64,000 nt of DNA from Rhodobacteraceae bacterium S2214 (GCA_025141675.1 CP081161.1:1586001-1650000), one strand, 5' to 3'; counted from the first letter of the stretch, positions 42,128-51,612 are shown. Program-made: numbers and translations. Notes: generated by a model not told the origin, from the letters alone.

Positions 42128-42154
42128 TCCAAAAACCGGTGCCCACTTTTTGGA
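42128..42154. repeat. Inverted-repeat element between hisB and hisH
   Basis: TCCAAAAA (42128-42135) and TTTTTGGA (42147-42154) enclose CCGGTGCCCAC. A very similar palindrome with a CCGGTnCCCAC-like core is, from memory, a dispersed repeat in many alphaproteobacterial genomes. Only one copy is in this window. Confidence 0.5.
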
Positions 42155-42160
42155 TCGCAC

Positions 42161-42748
42161 TCATAGTGCACCCTTAGTCGACGGAATAGCGTCTGCTTTA
42201 CGCGGGTCCGTTTCCAGCGCATCGCGCAACGCGCGTGCCACAGATTTAAACGCGGCTTCGACGATGTGGTGGGCGTTAAACCCGTGCAGCTTGTCGATGT
42301 GCAGCGTGATGCCGCCGTGTGTCGACAGCGCTTGGAAAAATTCGCGCACCAGTTCCGTGTCGAACGTTCCGATCTTGCCGAATGGTAGATCAAGGTTGCA
42401 GATCAGATAGGGGCGTGCGGACAGGTCAAGCGCACAGCGGACCTGCGCGTCGTCCATCGCAAGGTGGCAGGACCCGTAGCGTACGATACCCTTTTTATCG
42501 CCCATCGCTTCGGTCAATGCTTGGCCAATCGCGATGCCTACGTCTTCGACCGTGTGGTGGTCGTCGATGTGTAGATCACCCGACGCCCGTACTGTCATGT
42601 CAATCAACGCATGGCGCGACAGCTGGTCCAGCATGTGGTCAAAGAAACCCACGCCCGTCTGGTTGTCATAAATCCCTGTGCCATCAAGGTTTAGGGTGAC
42701 GGTGATATCGGTTTCAGCCGTTTTGCGCGTGATCGTTGCAGTCCGCAT
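42161..42748 (-). CDS. hisB: Imidazoleglycerol-phosphate dehydratase
   Basis: 195 aa from 42748, with GGAGGTT before the ATG. Conserved metal-binding motifs: [41 protein letters not shown] and [15 protein letters not shown]. Monofunctional form (no phosphatase domain). The long upstream frame to 43147 overlaps the divergent hydrolase and is not real. Confidence 0.97.
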   Translation of the reverse strand: MRTATITRKTAETDITVTLNLDGTGIYDNQTGVGFFDHMLDQLSRHALIDMTVRASGDLHIDDHHTVEDVGIAIGQALTEAMGDKKGIVRYGSCHLAMDDAQVRCALDLSARPYLICNLDLPFGKIGTFDTELVREFFQALSTHGGITLHIDKLHGFNAHHIVEAAFKSVARALRDALETDPRKADAIPSTKGAL

Positions 42749-42916
42749 GGGAACCTCCGTAGGCGTTGCAGCCCGCTTATAGGCGCGCGGCGGGCAGGGG
42801 CCAAGATGGTGCGTGACGAATATGGGCAGATGTGGCGAGAAGGCAGGAATACCCGACTTTGGCGGATGCGTCGGCTGTCTTAGGGTGACGGCATTCCAGA
42901 TACAAAGGATTGCGTC

Positions 42917-43618
42917 ATGATCCACTTTTACCACGGTCTGATCGGGGACCACCGTCATTTTTCGCAGGTCGCTGCGCGGCTTGAGAATGGCGTCGGACGG
43001 TGCCACGCGCCAGATATTCCGTTTCTGGATCAAGACTATAGCGATGTTGTCGATGACCTCCGCGATGCGGGACTGCGACCAACGGTGCGGGTCGGCAATT
43101 CCATCGGGTGCGGCTTGGCTGTTGCATTGGCGGGCGACGACGATCAATTGATCCTGACGGCCCCGCCGTTTGATTACAGTCGCGGGATGGTACCGTTACG
43201 CAAAGCGTTCGTACGTCAGTGGATCAAGGGTCTTTACGTCCAACATGGTGCGATCAAAGGCGAAGCTGCGTTTCTACAGCACGCAACGGCCCAAGTGCAC
43301 GGGTTGCTTGAAAGCAGGGCACAGATCAAACGGTTGCGGCAGTACAAATCAGCGGCGCAATCTTTCTGGGACGATCCGCGTTTGGTCGATCTTCAAGACC
43401 GGATCACGTTTGTCATCGGGGACGCGGATTACACAACGCCCACCGCATGTTTCCTGCAAACGGTGAAACGGCGTCTGCCACGCGCAAAAGTCGAAGTTTG
43501 GGCGAACTGCGGTCACGCGGTGCCCTTAGATGCACCGGACCGCTTGGCTGCTTTGATCCGGCATCGGTCCATTGGACTGCTTGGGCGGCAGTCACAACCA
43601 TTCGCGTTAAGTGCTTGA
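42917..43618 (+). CDS. Alpha/beta-hydrolase-fold protein
   Basis: 233 aa. N-terminal [12 protein letters not shown] (oxyanion strand), nucleophile elbow GNSIGCGLA (Ser about 60), acid in [10 protein letters not shown], histidine in [14 protein letters not shown]. The overall look is that of a small alpha/beta hydrolase; the middle cap is helical and basic. Substrate unknown. No signal peptide. Confidence 0.75.
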   Translation: MIHFYHGLIGDHRHFSQVAARLENGVGRCHAPDIPFLDQDYSDVVDDLRDAGLRPTVRVGNSIGCGLAVALAGDDDQLILTAPPFDYSRGMVPLRKAFVRQWIKGLYVQHGAIKGEAAFLQHATAQVHGLLESRAQIKRLRQYKSAAQSFWDDPRLVDLQDRITFVIGDADYTTPTACFLQTVKRRLPRAKVEVWANCGHAVPLDAPDRLAALIRHRSIGLLGRQSQPFALSA

Positions 43619-43642
43619 AAAGATTGGTCCCCGAAACGACGA

Positions 43643-43664
43643 AGGGCCGCCCGAAGGCGACCCT
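43643..43664. terminator. Hairpin between the hydrolase and tRNA-Gly
   Basis: AGGGCCGCC (43643-43651) pairs with GGCGACCCT (43656-43664) with one mismatch and a CGAA loop. It could end both the plus-strand hydrolase and the minus-strand tRNA transcript. No T run. Confidence 0.4.
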
Positions 43665-43699
43665 ATCGTGACACTCACTGGGTAGGTGAGTATCCAACT

Positions 43700-43774
43700 T
43701 GGAGCGGGCGAGGCGATTCGAACGCCCGACCCTAACCTTGGCAAGGTTATGCTCTACCCCTGAGCTACGCCCGC
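43700..43774 (-). tRNA. tRNA-Gly (GCC)
   Basis: 75 nt with encoded CCA. Acceptor GCGGGCG/CGCCCGC, anticodon arm AACCT-TGCCA-AGGTT (anticodon GCC), T arm with GTTCGAATC. Confidence 0.97.
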
Positions 43775-44033
43775 TTCCTGTTGGTAAGGGGGGATTTAAG
43801 GGGTGTTGCGGATGGCCGCAAGACCAAAATTACACTGATTTCACATTTTTCCAAATTTGCGCGGGAAGCTCTTATTTATAGGGCGTTTAGGGCCGCAGAT
43901 TTTTGTTGGGGCATCCGAGGCAGTGCAAATTTTACACATCACGGCAGCAAGATCGATCGCCCTGTGGTGCGATGATACCGTGGTCGCGTGAATCGCTGGC
44001 CGAGGGTGTTTGAAACAGGGGGCTATTTTGCGA

Positions 44034-44063
44034 ATCTTGGGCCAAAAAAATTCGACCCAAGAT
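44034..44063. repeat. Inverted repeat with a degenerate 3'-end motif, copy 4
   Basis: ATCTTGGG (44034-44041) pairs with CCCAAGAT (44056-44063), 14-nt loop containing GGCCAAAAAAATTCG. It lies 14 bp beyond the VOC stop and looks like a diverged member of the GGCCAAAAGAA family. The rest of 43775-44077 holds no gene that I can see. Confidence 0.5.
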
Positions 44064-44077
44064 GCATTTTCTCGAAA

Positions 44078-44473
44078 TTAATCCGCAGCTTGCGCAAATT
44101 CGATGAGATCCCAGCGATTGCCGAACGGGTCTTGGAAGACGGCAACGGTCCCGTAGGGTTCAACACGCGGCGTTTCTTCGAAATGGACGCCATTTGCCAC
44201 CATCGCCGCATGATCAGTTGCGAAGTCATCCGTCTCAAGAAAAAGCCAAACGCGGTCGCCGCCTTGTTTGCCGATGCAATCGCGCTGGTCGCCCACAGCG
44301 CGTGCCAGCAGGAAATTGGTTTGGTTGTCCGGGTGGCCGACGCGGACCCACCGCTTTTCTTCATCAATTTTGTCATCTTGCAGCAGGTCAAAGCCAAGCG
44401 TGCCAACAAAGAATGCGATCCCCGCGTCGTAGTCGGGCACGAGGATCGCGAGCATGGAAAGATGTTTCGTCAT
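44078..44473 (-). CDS. VOC (glyoxalase/dioxygenase-like) family protein
   Basis: 131 aa with the two babbab modules of the vicinal-oxygen-chelate fold: AILVPDYDAGIAFFVGTLGFDLLQDD and GVHFEETPRVEPYGTVAVFQDPFGNRWDLIEF. The terminal Glu in DLIEF is a usual metal ligand. Reaction unknown. It overlaps the MAPEG gene by ATGA. Confidence 0.88.
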   Translation of the reverse strand: MTKHLSMLAILVPDYDAGIAFFVGTLGFDLLQDDKIDEEKRWVRVGHPDNQTNFLLARAVGDQRDCIGKQGGDRVWLFLETDDFATDHAAMVANGVHFEETPRVEPYGTVAVFQDPFGNRWDLIEFAQAAD

Positions 44474-44856
44474 AGTAGGCTATGCAGAACCAGACCGACA
44501 GCGCCAACGGCCTGCATCAATGTGGTCAGGATCATGCCGTATGTTCGGTAGGTAAAATTCATCGGGTGCACCCAGAACGCCATGGCGTGCAGCAATCGAC
44601 CCGCAAACAGCATCAGACCAAGGATATGAACCGCCAGACCTGGGGCACCTTGCAGTTCGACGCAGGCCAGGATGATCAGGCCAATCGGTGTGTATTCGGT
44701 AAAGTTCGCCTGACCACGCACCCGTTGGCGCAGATCTTTGCTGTCCGCATCGCCAAGCGAGACGCGATTGGCACGCCGGAAAAAGATAACGCGGTACGAT
44801 AGCGCCAGAAAGATGAGGGTCAGAAGGCCCACGTAGAGCGATGTGATGGGAAGCAT
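44470..44856 (-). CDS. MAPEG-family membrane protein
   Basis: 128 aa, four hydrophobic segments (ITSLYVGLLTLIFLALSYRVIFF; IGLIILACVELQGAP; AVHILGLMLFAGRLLHAMAFW; YGMILTTLMQAVGAVGLVLHSLL). The motif RGQANFTEYTPIGLI is characteristic of bacterial MAPEG proteins, relatives of microsomal glutathione S-transferase. Pairing with a VOC protein suggests detoxification, but this is inference. Confidence 0.9.
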   Translation of the reverse strand: MLPITSLYVGLLTLIFLALSYRVIFFRRANRVSLGDADSKDLRQRVRGQANFTEYTPIGLIILACVELQGAPGLAVHILGLMLFAGRLLHAMAFWVHPMNFTYRTYGMILTTLMQAVGAVGLVLHSLL

Positions 44857-44933
44857 TTTTATGTCCTGTGATATGTCATCGCAGGCTATAGGGCCGGATC
44901 ATGCGCGGCTAGGTATTTTTCTGATGAAAAATG

Positions 44934-44980
44934 TGAGGGCTTTGCCCTCAAACTCCCAGGATATTTGCGGCCAAAAGAAA
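44934..44980 (-). repeat. Stem-loop plus dispersed 3'-end motif, copy 3
   Basis: TGAGGGC-TTT-GCCCTCA hairpin (44934-44950), then CTCCCAGGATATTT-GC-GGCCAAAAGAAA (44953-44980), 34 bp beyond the pyc stop. Confidence 0.7.
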
Positions 44981-45014
44981 GGCAGCGAGGACCATGCCCC
45001 GCTGCCGATTGGAT

Positions 45015-48000
45015 TTATTCAAGTTCGACGAGCAGGTCTTTGGCGTCGATCTGACCGCCAGCCGCCACGTGAACCGCTTTGATGGTCGCGCCGCGGTCTG
45101 CGTGGATGCCGGTTTCCATTTTCATCGCTTCGATGGTCAGCAGCAGATCGCCTTCTTTGACTTTTTGACCTGCGGAAACAGCGACGGTTGCCACCACACC
45201 CGGCATTGGTGCCCCGATGTGATCTGCGTTGCCCGCTTCAGCCTTTGGACGCTGCACTTTTTCAGACGCGGCGAGACGGTTCATCACGCGAATTGTCCGT
45301 GGTTGACCGTTGAGTTCGAAGAACACTTTAACTTCGCCGTCTTCGTTCATGTCGGACACTGCCTGCATGCGGATTTCCAGCGTCTTGCCCGGATCGATTT
45401 CCGCCGCGATTTCTTCGCCCGGTTCCATGCCGTAGAAGAACGTTTTGGTCGGCAATGTGCGCACGGGACCATATGTCCGGTGGCGACCCATGTAATCAAG
45501 GAAGACTTTCGGGTACATCAGGTAGCCGTTAAGATCTTCGTCATCAATGACACGTCCATCCAGCAAATCGCTAAGCTCCTTGCGGGTTGCATCCAGATCA
45601 ACAGGGGCCAAGTGCTGGCCGGGACGGTCTGTCGACGGCTTTTCGCCCTTCAGCACCTTCTTCTGGATTCCCTTTGGCCAGCCACCCGGTGGTTGACCAA
45701 GCGAGCCCTTCATCATGTCCACAACAGAATCAGGGAAGACGACGTCGGTTTTCGGGTCTTCAACATCCGCGCGTGTCAGGTTTTGGCTCACCATCATCAA
45801 AGCCATGTCACCCACAACTTTGGAAGACGGCGTCACTTTGACGATATCGCCGAACATCTGGTTCACGTCTGCATAGGTCTGTGCGACCTCGTGCCAACGT
45901 TCTTCCAGACCCAAGGACCGTGCTTGTGATTTGAGGTTAGTGAACTGACCTCCTGGCATTTCGTGCAGGTAGACTTCGGATGCTGGTGCTTGCAGACCGG
46001 ATTCGAAGGCTTTGTAATGTTCGCGGACCTGTTCAAAATAGTTTGAAATCTCGCGGATCGCTTTCACATCAAGACCTGTATCACGTTCGGTGCCTTTCAG
46101 CGCCTCAACGATAGACCCAAGTGTTGGCTGGGATGTGTTGCCGGAAAAGCTGTCCATCGCCGCATCCACAACATCCACGCCCGCATCTGATACGGCCAGA
46201 ACGGTTGCTGTTGCAGCACCGGAGGTATCGTGCGTGTGGAAGTGGATCGGCAGGCCGACCTCTTCTTTCAACGCCTTAACCAGCGCACGACCAGCGGCTG
46301 GCTTCAACAGGCCAGCCATGTCTTTCAGACCAAGCACATGCGCGCCCGCCGCTTCCAGTTCTTTGGCCATGCCGATGTAGTATTTCAGGTCGTATTTCGC
46401 CCGATCAGGGTCCAGCATGTCGCCTGTGTAGCAGATCGTGCCTTCGATGACTTTGCCGGACTTGCCAACCGCATCCATCGCGACGCGCATGTTTTCAACC
46501 CAGTTGAGGCTGTCAAACACGCGAAACACGTCAACGCCAGAGTCAGCGGCTTGGCGCACGAATTCTTGCACGACGTTGTCAGGGTAGTTGGTGTAGCCAA
46601 CCCCGTTGGACGCCCGCAAAAGCATTTGCGTCATGATGTTTGGCATCACCGCACGGATGTCGCGCAGCCGCTGCCATGGGCATTCCTGCAAGAACCGGTA
46701 GGCCACGTCAAACGTCGCACCGCCCCAGCATTCTACAGAGAACAATTGATTCATTTTCTGTGCATAAGCAGGGGCCGCGTTGATCATGTCGATCGACCGC
46801 ATGCGTGTGGCCAGCAAGGACTGGTGACCGTCACGCATTGTGGTGTCGGTGATCAGCAATTGGTTCTGATCGCGCATCCAGTTGGCCACCGCTTCCGGAC
46901 CGAAATCGTCCAGAATGTTGCGTGTGCCGGGCACGACCTCAAGTGATGGTTTCACCGGTGGTTTTGGTGGTTTCACATCGGCGGCAGGGCGCGGACGACC
47001 AGCCGTTTCGGGGTGTCCGTTTACCGTGATGTCAGCAACATATGTCAGGATTTTCGTAGCTCGATCGCGGCGCTTTTTGAAATCCATCAGGCTTGGCGTC
47101 TCGTCGATGAATTTGGTGTGGTATTCATTGGACAAGAAGGTTGGATGCTTCAGCAGGTTTTCCACAAACGCAATGTTGGTCGACACGCCGCGAATACGGA
47201 ATTCGCGCAGGGCGCGGTCCATGCGGGCGATTGCCATTTCCGGTGTGGGCGCGCGGGCGGTCACTTTGGTCAGCAAAGAGTCGTAGTAGCGTGTGATGAC
47301 TGCACCTGAATATGCGGTGCCGCCGTCAAGACGGATGCCCGGACCCGTCGCCGAACGGTACATTTGGATGCGACCGTAATCGGGAATGAAGTTGTTTTGC
47401 GGATCTTCGGTTGTCACGCGGCATTGCAGCGCGTGGCCATCAAGTTGAACGTCGTACTGGGACGCGCAACCAGTTGCTTCGACCAAAGATTTGCCTTCAG
47501 CGATCAGGATTTGGGCACGGACGATGTCGATGCCTGTGACTTCTTCGGTCACGGTGTGTTCCACCTGAACGCGCGGGTTTACTTCGATGAAGTAGAATTC
47601 GCCGCTGTCCATATCCATCAGGAATTCGACCGTACCGGCACATTCGTAGTTCACGTGCTGGCAGATTTTCTTGCCGAGATTACAGATTTTTTCGCGCTGG
47701 GTGCCTGACAGATACGGGGCAGGGGCGCGTTCGACTACCTTTTGGTTCCGGCGCTGAACCGAACAATCGCGTTCCCACAGGTGGTAAATCTGGCCGTGGC
47801 TGTCGCCGAGAATTTGGACCTCGACGTGACGGGCCCGCACGATCATCTTCTCCAAGAAACCAGCGCCGTTGCCGAATGCAGCTTCTGCTTCGCGACGGCC
47901 TTCAAGAACCTTTTCTTCAAGCTCTTCTTCAGAATTGATGGCACGCATGCCGCGACCGCCGCCACCCCATGAGGCTTTCAGCATCAAAGGATAGCCAACT

Positions 48001-48458
48001 TCTGCGGCTTCCTTTTTGATCGCGTCCATATCGTCGCCAAGCACATCCGTGGCCGGAATAACCGGAACGCCCGCATCAACGGCCACGTTACGTGCAGAGG
48101 CTTTGTCGCCCAACATCCGCATTGTCGCAGCCTTTGGGCCGATAAAGGTGATGCCGTTGGCTTCGCAGGCATCTACAAATTCAGGGTTCTCGGACAGCAG
48201 GCCATAACCCGGGTGGATCGCGTCGGCACCTGACATCTTTGCGACGCGGATGATTTCTTCGATGCTCAGGTAGGCGGCGACGGGACCAAGGCCCTCACCG
48301 ATCCGATATGCCTCGTCCGCCTTGAACCGGTGCAGGCCCAATTTGTCTTCTTCGGCGTAAACCGCGACCGTCTTCTTTCCCATCTCGTTTGCCGCGCGCA
48401 TGATGCGGATCGCGATTTCGCCGCGGTTCGCAATGAGAATTTTTTTGAAGTCAGTCAT
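45015..48458 (-). CDS. pyc: Pyruvate carboxylase
   Basis: 1147-aa multidomain enzyme converting pyruvate + HCO3 + ATP to oxaloacetate, the main anaplerotic step in roseobacters. Order: biotin carboxylase with ATP-grasp (about 1-460; KASWGGGGRGMR, FIEVNPRVQVEHTVTEEVTG), carboxyltransferase TIM barrel (about 530-800; DTTMRDGHQSLLATRMR, HFHTHDTSGA), the allosteric/PC-tetramerisation region, and a biotinyl domain ending in LLTIEAMKMETGIHADRG with the biotinylated Lys. It is a stand-alone gene. The 3' end carries a stem-loop and dispersed motif. Confidence 0.97.
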   Translation of the reverse strand: MTDFKKILIANRGEIAIRIMRAANEMGKKTVAVYAEEDKLGLHRFKADEAYRIGEGLGPVAAYLSIEEIIRVAKMSGADAIHPGYGLLSENPEFVDACEANGITFIGPKAATMRMLGDKASARNVAVDAGVPVIPATDVLGDDMDAIKKEAAEVGYPLMLKASWGGGGRGMRAINSEEELEEKVLEGRREAEAAFGNGAGFLEKMIVRARHVEVQILGDSHGQIYHLWERDCSVQRRNQKVVERAPAPYLSGTQREKICNLGKKICQHVNYECAGTVEFLMDMDSGEFYFIEVNPRVQVEHTVTEEVTGIDIVRAQILIAEGKSLVEATGCASQYDVQLDGHALQCRVTTEDPQNNFIPDYGRIQMYRSATGPGIRLDGGTAYSGAVITRYYDSLLTKVTARAPTPEMAIARMDRALREFRIRGVSTNIAFVENLLKHPTFLSNEYHTKFIDETPSLMDFKKRRDRATKILTYVADITVNGHPETAGRPRPAADVKPPKPPVKPSLEVVPGTRNILDDFGPEAVANWMRDQNQLLITDTTMRDGHQSLLATRMRSIDMINAAPAYAQKMNQLFSVECWGGATFDVAYRFLQECPWQRLRDIRAVMPNIMTQMLLRASNGVGYTNYPDNVVQEFVRQAADSGVDVFRVFDSLNWVENMRVAMDAVGKSGKVIEGTICYTGDMLDPDRAKYDLKYYIGMAKELEAAGAHVLGLKDMAGLLKPAAGRALVKALKEEVGLPIHFHTHDTSGAATATVLAVSDAGVDVVDAAMDSFSGNTSQPTLGSIVEALKGTERDTGLDVKAIREISNYFEQVREHYKAFESGLQAPASEVYLHEMPGGQFTNLKSQARSLGLEERWHEVAQTYADVNQMFGDIVKVTPSSKVVGDMALMMVSQNLTRADVEDPKTDVVFPDSVVDMMKGSLGQPPGGWPKGIQKKVLKGEKPSTDRPGQHLAPVDLDATRKELSDLLDGRVIDDEDLNGYLMYPKVFLDYMGRHRTYGPVRTLPTKTFFYGMEPGEEIAAEIDPGKTLEIRMQAVSDMNEDGEVKVFFELNGQPRTIRVMNRLAASEKVQRPKAEAGNADHIGAPMPGVVATVAVSAGQKVKEGDLLLTIEAMKMETGIHADRGATIKAVHVAAGGQIDAKDLLVELE

Positions 48459-48535
48459 GGTCGTCCCTTTCGCAGTTGCGGCACCATTAGTTACAAAACG
48501 GCCTTTGTAAAGTTCGTATAACTGCGTAGTTTGCG

Positions 48536-49552
48536 CTAACGCTGCATTGCGGCGCTATTTTTGCGGTTTTGCAGCCATTCGCGCGGGGATTGCCCAGTCA
48601 CGCGGCGAAATTCAGTGTTGAAATTCGACTTCGTTGAAAATCCCGCAGCAAACATGGCTTGCGTGATTGGCACGTTTTCGTTGGAAATATCCGCGCAGAC
48701 CGTTTGGATGCGGTAGCCATTGATGAGACGCGACACGTTTTCGCCAGTGCTTTGGTTGATGGCGGCCGACAGTTTTTTCACTGGTACGTGCAGGCGGTGC
48801 GCGAGGCGGGTCAGATTGAGGTCCGGATCAAGATACAGCTTTTCGGATTCAAGCAACGCCGTCGCACGAGCGAAAAGTGCGGTCGCTTCTTCATCGGCTG
48901 GTTTTGGTGTTGTTGGCGGCGGGGCGTGTTCGACCGTATGCGTGACCGGTTGCGCCAAGCCGATCAGACCGAGACACAATAAGACGACCGCAGAGATGAT
49001 GTTGACAATGAATGGCACCAAGTCACCGAAGCCCGCGATCACAGCCCCGAAAATGAACACATCAATGGCCGCAGTCGCCAGCAACGTCAGCGCCGTGCCC
49101 ATCCATAACTTGCGGGCTGTTTCGGTGCTTTCAAGCGGGACATTCGGTAAGGCGTCCGGTCCTTTCGAAATTGACCTTAGTATCGCGATCCCGTGTCCAG
49201 CGAACCAAAGCGCCAGAAGGCTGTCCAAAGCCATTGGCAGCACGTTCGCGATCACAAGCATGATTGCGGGGCCGGCCACCAAATGAAGTTCATCCCACTT
49301 GCGTGCGTAAGGACGTTGGGTTGTCGTCACATAAGCAACCCATGCCATGGCGGCGATCAGGCTCGCGTTGGCGACTTGCAGATTAACCAGAAACGGATTG
49401 GTGACGATATCGTTCAAGGTCGCAATCATCGCCTGTGCCGCACAAAGTGCCAGCAGGATTAACAAAGGTCGTGCCACACCAGTCAGCCAGCCCCGCACAA
49501 GGACAAAGCAAAGGATCAGGCTCACAACAACGGGTAGGGGAAGGTTAATCAT
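48536..49552 (-). CDS. Membrane-anchored AraC-family regulator
   Basis: 338 aa. The N-terminal 200 residues hold about six or seven hydrophobic segments (from LPVVVSLILCFVLVRGWL to IVNIISAVVLLCLGLIGLA). A Pro-rich linker (APPPTTPKPADEE) leads to a C-terminal AraC-type double helix-turn-helix: LARLAHRLHVPVKKLSAAI-like and ITQAMFAAGFSTKSNFNTEFRRVTGQSPREW. Such proteins sense membrane or envelope signals. It is divergent from the exported hydrolase at 49665, its probable target. Confidence 0.9.
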   Translation of the reverse strand: MINLPLPVVVSLILCFVLVRGWLTGVARPLLILLALCAAQAMIATLNDIVTNPFLVNLQVANASLIAAMAWVAYVTTTQRPYARKWDELHLVAGPAIMLVIANVLPMALDSLLALWFAGHGIAILRSISKGPDALPNVPLESTETARKLWMGTALTLLATAAIDVFIFGAVIAGFGDLVPFIVNIISAVVLLCLGLIGLAQPVTHTVEHAPPPTTPKPADEEATALFARATALLESEKLYLDPDLNLTRLAHRLHVPVKKLSAAINQSTGENVSRLINGYRIQTVCADISNENVPITQAMFAAGFSTKSNFNTEFRRVTGQSPREWLQNRKNSAAMQR

Positions 49553-49664
49553 GAGACAATTTAGTCCTGAAATCGGTTTGCGGACGACCTGAATGCGGTT
49601 TCAGGACGTATTTTTCTAAGGTGTAGGCAATTGCTGGATCAATGTCACAGGAAAGGACGCAGAC

Positions 49665-50720
49665 ATGAGACACACGATGACACTTGGGATATGCACCGCA
49701 GCGACGGTAGCTGGCGCGGCAATTGTTTTGGCGAGCGATACGCAGAATGCAGCTGCAGCACAGGGGTATACCGTCCAATCCATCACGGCGCCGCATCGCG
49801 ATGCACCAATCGAGGTGCACGTTTGGTACCCGACGGACAGCGCTGTGGTGTCCGAAACTTTTGCAGAAAACGCGTTGTTCGATGGGTTTGAAGCGCAGCT
49901 AGACGCACCCGCACTGTCAGGTGAGCATCCTGTCGTGATCTTTTCACACGGGTCGGGTGGCAAAGCAGTCCAAACCGGATGGTTCGCATCGGCCATGGCC
50001 GCACATGGGATCATCGTTGTGTCGACGAACCATCAAGGCACCATGTCACGCGACAGTGACCCGCATCAGACGCCCATGCTCTGGCAACGGACGCGTGATC
50101 TGACGGCAGCATTGGATGCGTTAGAGACTGGCGCTTTGGGGGAACTAGCTGCGGATATGGATCGGGTTGCTGCTGTCGGTTTTTCATTGGGTGGTGCGGC
50201 TGCATTATCTTTGGGTGGGGCTGCATTGTCAAAAGACGCCTTTATCCGGTATTGCGCACAGCCCGTGGAAAAACCTGACTGTGACTGGATGAACGCAGCA
50301 GGTGTCGATTTCGACGCGATTGATGCCAAGCTTTACGAAGCGGATTGGACTGACCCAAGGATCGACGCGGTTCTCGCCATTGATCCGGCTCTGACACAGG
50401 CGATGACAGCTGATGGTCTGGCCGCAATGGAACTGCCCGTCATGACGATTGGCTTGGGGACGGCAGATACGATACCGCATGCGGTGGATGCATCCCATCT
50501 TGGTACAAAACTGCCGGACGCCGCGCATGTCTGGATACCCGAGGCGGCCCATTTCAGCTTTCTGCCAACTTGCGGGATCATCGGGAAAGCGGCAACGGCG
50601 CTGATGGGTGATGATAATATCTGTTCCGATTGGGGGCTGCGCCATCGCGATGTGATCCATGGCGAGGTTTTAGACGCAGCGGGGCAGTTCTTGGCAGACG
50701 TTTTTGCCGAAGACGCTTAG
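49665..50720 (+). CDS. Exported dienelactone-hydrolase-like protein
   Basis: 351 aa with an N-terminal signal peptide (LGICTAATVAGAAIVLA). Alpha/beta-hydrolase fold: PVVIFSHGSGG (oxyanion), nucleophile elbow VGFSLGGAAAL, C-terminal histidine in PEAAHFSFLPTCG. It fits the 'predicted dienelactone hydrolase' group with platelet-activating-factor-acetylhydrolase-like features. Translation may start at 49677 (second Met). The divergent membrane AraC regulator probably controls it. Confidence 0.85.
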   Translation: MRHTMTLGICTAATVAGAAIVLASDTQNAAAAQGYTVQSITAPHRDAPIEVHVWYPTDSAVVSETFAENALFDGFEAQLDAPALSGEHPVVIFSHGSGGKAVQTGWFASAMAAHGIIVVSTNHQGTMSRDSDPHQTPMLWQRTRDLTAALDALETGALGELAADMDRVAAVGFSLGGAAALSLGGAALSKDAFIRYCAQPVEKPDCDWMNAAGVDFDAIDAKLYEADWTDPRIDAVLAIDPALTQAMTADGLAAMELPVMTIGLGTADTIPHAVDASHLGTKLPDAAHVWIPEAAHFSFLPTCGIIGKAATALMGDDNICSDWGLRHRDVIHGEVLDAAGQFLADVFAEDA

Positions 50721-50729
50721 GTGAACGTA

Positions 50730-50757
50730 GCGGGCAGCGGATCAAACCGCTGCTCGC
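50730..50757. terminator. Bidirectional hairpin between convergent genes
   Basis: GCGGGCAGCGG (50730-50740) pairs with CCGCTGCTCGC (50747-50757) with one mismatch, 6-nt loop. It lies between the convergent hydrolase and SDR stops. No T run is present. Confidence 0.5.
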
Positions 50758-50763
50758 GTCAGA

Positions 50764-51513
50764 CTATATAGAGCCGGCTTCCACCATATAGTTGCTTGCA
50801 GTGCACATCGCCGCGTCATCCGATGCCAAAAACAAAACCATGCGGGCGACGTAAACCGGATCAATGAGGTCGGGCAGGCATTGCGATTGCTTATGGTTTT
50901 CAAGCGCTTCTGGCGTCGTCCATAGCTCTTTTTGACGCTCTGTCATGATCCATCCGGGAACGACCGTATTCACACGAATACGATCACGCCCCAAATCGCG
51001 GGCCATCGTACGGGTCAGGCCATGTACGGCGGCTTTTGCAGTGGCATAGGCGGGGAAATTCCCGACGGCTTCCCACCAGCTGTTCGAACCAAGGTTGATG
51101 ATCGACCCGCCACCCGCAGAAATCATGCCGGGGGCGACAGCTTGCATCGTGAAGAACATATGGCGCAGGTTCGTATCCATACGTTCGTCCCAATATTCAG
51201 GAGTGACGTCTTTCCAATCATGACGATCATCGCGGGCGGCGTTATTGGCAAGCACAAGGAAATCCCCCACTTGCGATGCCAGTTCTGCGATCGCGGTCTG
51301 CGTGGCCGCGATGTCGCGTAAATCGCATAGGGCGTAGGCAGCCCCTGTTTCTGCGGCGACCTTTGCACTGGCGTCTGCATCACGATCAAGGAATGCGACC
51401 TTGGCACCTTGTTCGGCAAATGCGGCGACGGTCATGGCACCAATTCCGCTTGCGCCGCCTGTGACAAGAACAGGTTTGTTGCGCAAACTAGGGTAGGTCG
51501 CGAACTCTGGCAT
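50764..51513 (-). CDS. Short-chain dehydrogenase/reductase
   Basis: 249 aa classical SDR: cofactor motif VTGGASGIGAMTVAAF, LANNAA, INLGSNSWWEA (catalytic Ser), YATAKAAVHGLTRTMA (YxxxK), VNTVVPGWIMT. The Asp in FLDRD after the second strand suggests NAD(H). The family includes sugar dehydrogenases (galactose, xylose type); the exact substrate is not clear. Divergent from the next dehydrogenase. Confidence 0.92.
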   Translation of the reverse strand: MPEFATYPSLRNKPVLVTGGASGIGAMTVAAFAEQGAKVAFLDRDADASAKVAAETGAAYALCDLRDIAATQTAIAELASQVGDFLVLANNAARDDRHDWKDVTPEYWDERMDTNLRHMFFTMQAVAPGMISAGGGSIINLGSNSWWEAVGNFPAYATAKAAVHGLTRTMARDLGRDRIRVNTVVPGWIMTERQKELWTTPEALENHKQSQCLPDLIDPVYVARMVLFLASDDAAMCTASNYMVEAGSI

Positions 51514-51612
51514 GGGTGATCCTCCTCAAATGTTGTGCAAACCCTAGAACAGGTTGCGGGATAGAACCAGCAGGGGCACAGTCATCTCAAATGGGTTGGA
51601 GGAAATGACTAA

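Noticed and set aside
42749..43147. N-terminal extension of HisB
   Set aside because: It overlaps a divergent hydrolase gene, and the family starts at [10 protein letters not shown].
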